64,000 nt of DNA from Candidatus Accumulibacter aalborgensis. GTDB lineage: Bacteria > Pseudomonadota > Gammaproteobacteria > Burkholderiales > Rhodocyclaceae. A program made the translations under genes and the position numbers. Where the stretch lies: assembly GCF_900089955.1 (NCBI RefSeq), contig NZ_FLQX01000127.1, forward strand, positions 62,001 through 126,000. Reading direction: 5' to 3'. Numbering within the stretch: position 1 is the stretch's first letter; every line of letters starts with the position of its first letter. Below, in pieces: positions 63,330 to 64,000 of the stretch. The notes beneath the pieces are model-generated. The model had not been told where the DNA came from. It ran no database searches and saw only the letters and a program-made list of their open reading frames with translations.

Positions 63330-63734
63330 ATGAGCGAACTGACCATGACAAAAAATGGCAGAGTAGTCATACCCAAGGCGATGCGTGACCAGCTTGGCCT
63401 GCACGAAGGCGACGAAATGATTGCCGAGATTGAAGACGCAACCAATCTGGCCGAACTGATCAGCAAAGTCATCGAGCGCGGTCTGCCCGCCAGTGAAGTA
63501 CCGATTCTGGTCAGTTCACTCAACGTCGAAATCATTCCGCTGACCCAGGAGCAGGCTGAACTTGCTGGCATCCTGCGCCAGCCCACCCGACAACTGGGTC
63601 TATCGCTCGGCGACCGGGCCTGTCTGGCGCTGGCCAAGACACTGGGCGGCAGAGCCATTACCGCCGACCGCCCCCGGCAGGCGCTTGACCTTGGCATCGC
63701 CATCGAATGCATCCGACCGGAAAACAACGCATGA
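63330..63734 (+). pseudogene. Fused remnant of an AbrB/MazE-type antitoxin and a PIN-domain toxin
   Basis: 134 residues in one frame. Residues 1-~37 are the start of an AbrB-like antitoxin (MTKNGRVVIPKAMRDQLGL). From ATNLAELISKVIERGLP on it is the middle and end of a VapC-type PIN toxin (LSLGDRACLALAKTLGGRA, TADRPRQAL). The antitoxin's C-terminus and the toxin's N-terminus, which carries the first catalytic Asp, are missing. An in-frame deletion between vapB and vapC explains this. It is probably inactive as a nuclease. Confidence 0.7.
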
Positions 63735-64000
63735 CCAACCGTGGCATTCACGTCCTCCTGGGCGCTTTAAACTCTCGGAAACAGGCGCCGTGTCGGTGGT
63801 TTGGGCAGGTGGCTGGGGAGCGGTTTGAACCGCTTGTCGGGCCCTTCGAAGCGCACGCTGGGATCAAGTGAGAAGCCGCGACCGCGTGCTCTCAAACTTC
63901 CGTCGCCGTCAGGCAATCCACCAAACTCGCGGCAAAGCCGGACAACAACTCCCTTTTCTTCACACACACCTTGAGGTCGCGCTCTGCCCACGCTTCCTGG
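63735..64000. other. Right end of the window, no gene recognised
   Basis: A 74-codon frame on the minus strand (63767-63991) has no recognisable family. I see no other feature. Confidence 0.4.

Overview
The window comes from a GC-rich betaproteobacterium. The gene content (nif genes with draT/draG, glycine-zipper stress proteins, a TrkA-type potassium channel beside a DUF6394-like protein, REP sequences with a RAYT transposase) suggests the Rhodocyclales, possibly a Candidatus Accumulibacter-like or Dechloromonas-like organism. That is inference from gene families, not a database result.

Layout. 0-7.8 kb: housekeeping and envelope genes (the end of ychF, a hemerythrin, a C13-type peptidase, a threonine dehydratase, a FecR/tryptophan-rich protein). 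7.8-12.3 kb: a first nif block on the minus strand, nifE-nifN-rseC-like-DUF269-nifU-nifS. It has a good sigma-54 promoter, but nifE, nifN, nifU and nifS are all visibly broken. 12.3-31.1 kb: mostly ordinary chromosome (mig-14, two glycosyltransferases, an OYE reductase, moaC, an M48 protease, tusA, a pabB-pabC fusion, a K+ channel), ending with a patatin/radical-SAM pair and a GGDEF-EAL protein. 31.4-35.2 kb: nifV-cysE-(remnant)-nifW-nifZ-nifM. 35.4-37.4 kb: glycerate 2-kinase and a RAYT transposase framed by REP pairs. 37.5-43.9 kb: intact nifH-nifD-nifK-nifT-fdx-nafY-like-unknown. 44-46.1 kb: divergent draT, a hicBA module and a partial draT duplicate. 46.2-50.5 kb: an AT-richer accessory island with three attI-like integron sites, one attC-like site, a HEPN-like gene, an Mrr-like nuclease and a VOC protein, but no integrase. 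50.6-52.6 kb: hipBA between two copies of a REP-containing repeat. 52.7-56.3 kb: a KaiC-like/GGDEF-EAL signalling operon. 56.7-63.2 kb: a SIR2-like gene, then nifB-fdxN-fprA-fdx-fdx-nifQ-draG. 63.3-63.7 kb: a fused remnant of a vapBC-type module.

How it fits together. nifHDK encode the nitrogenase. nifB, nifQ, nifV and the NafY-like protein make or carry the iron-molybdenum cofactor. nifM, nifW and nifZ mature the enzyme. Several ferredoxins and a flavodiiron protein supply electrons or remove O2/NO. draT and draG switch the Fe protein off and on by ADP-ribosylation. Four nif units carry sigma-54 -24/-12 promoters, three with exact TGT-N10-ACA NifA-type sites and nifE with a near match, so they look like one NifA regulon. 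As read, the scaffold and Fe-S genes nifE, nifN, nifU and nifS are non-functional. Either this genome has other copies, or it is losing nitrogen fixation, or the assembly is faulty here. Settling which is the most important check.
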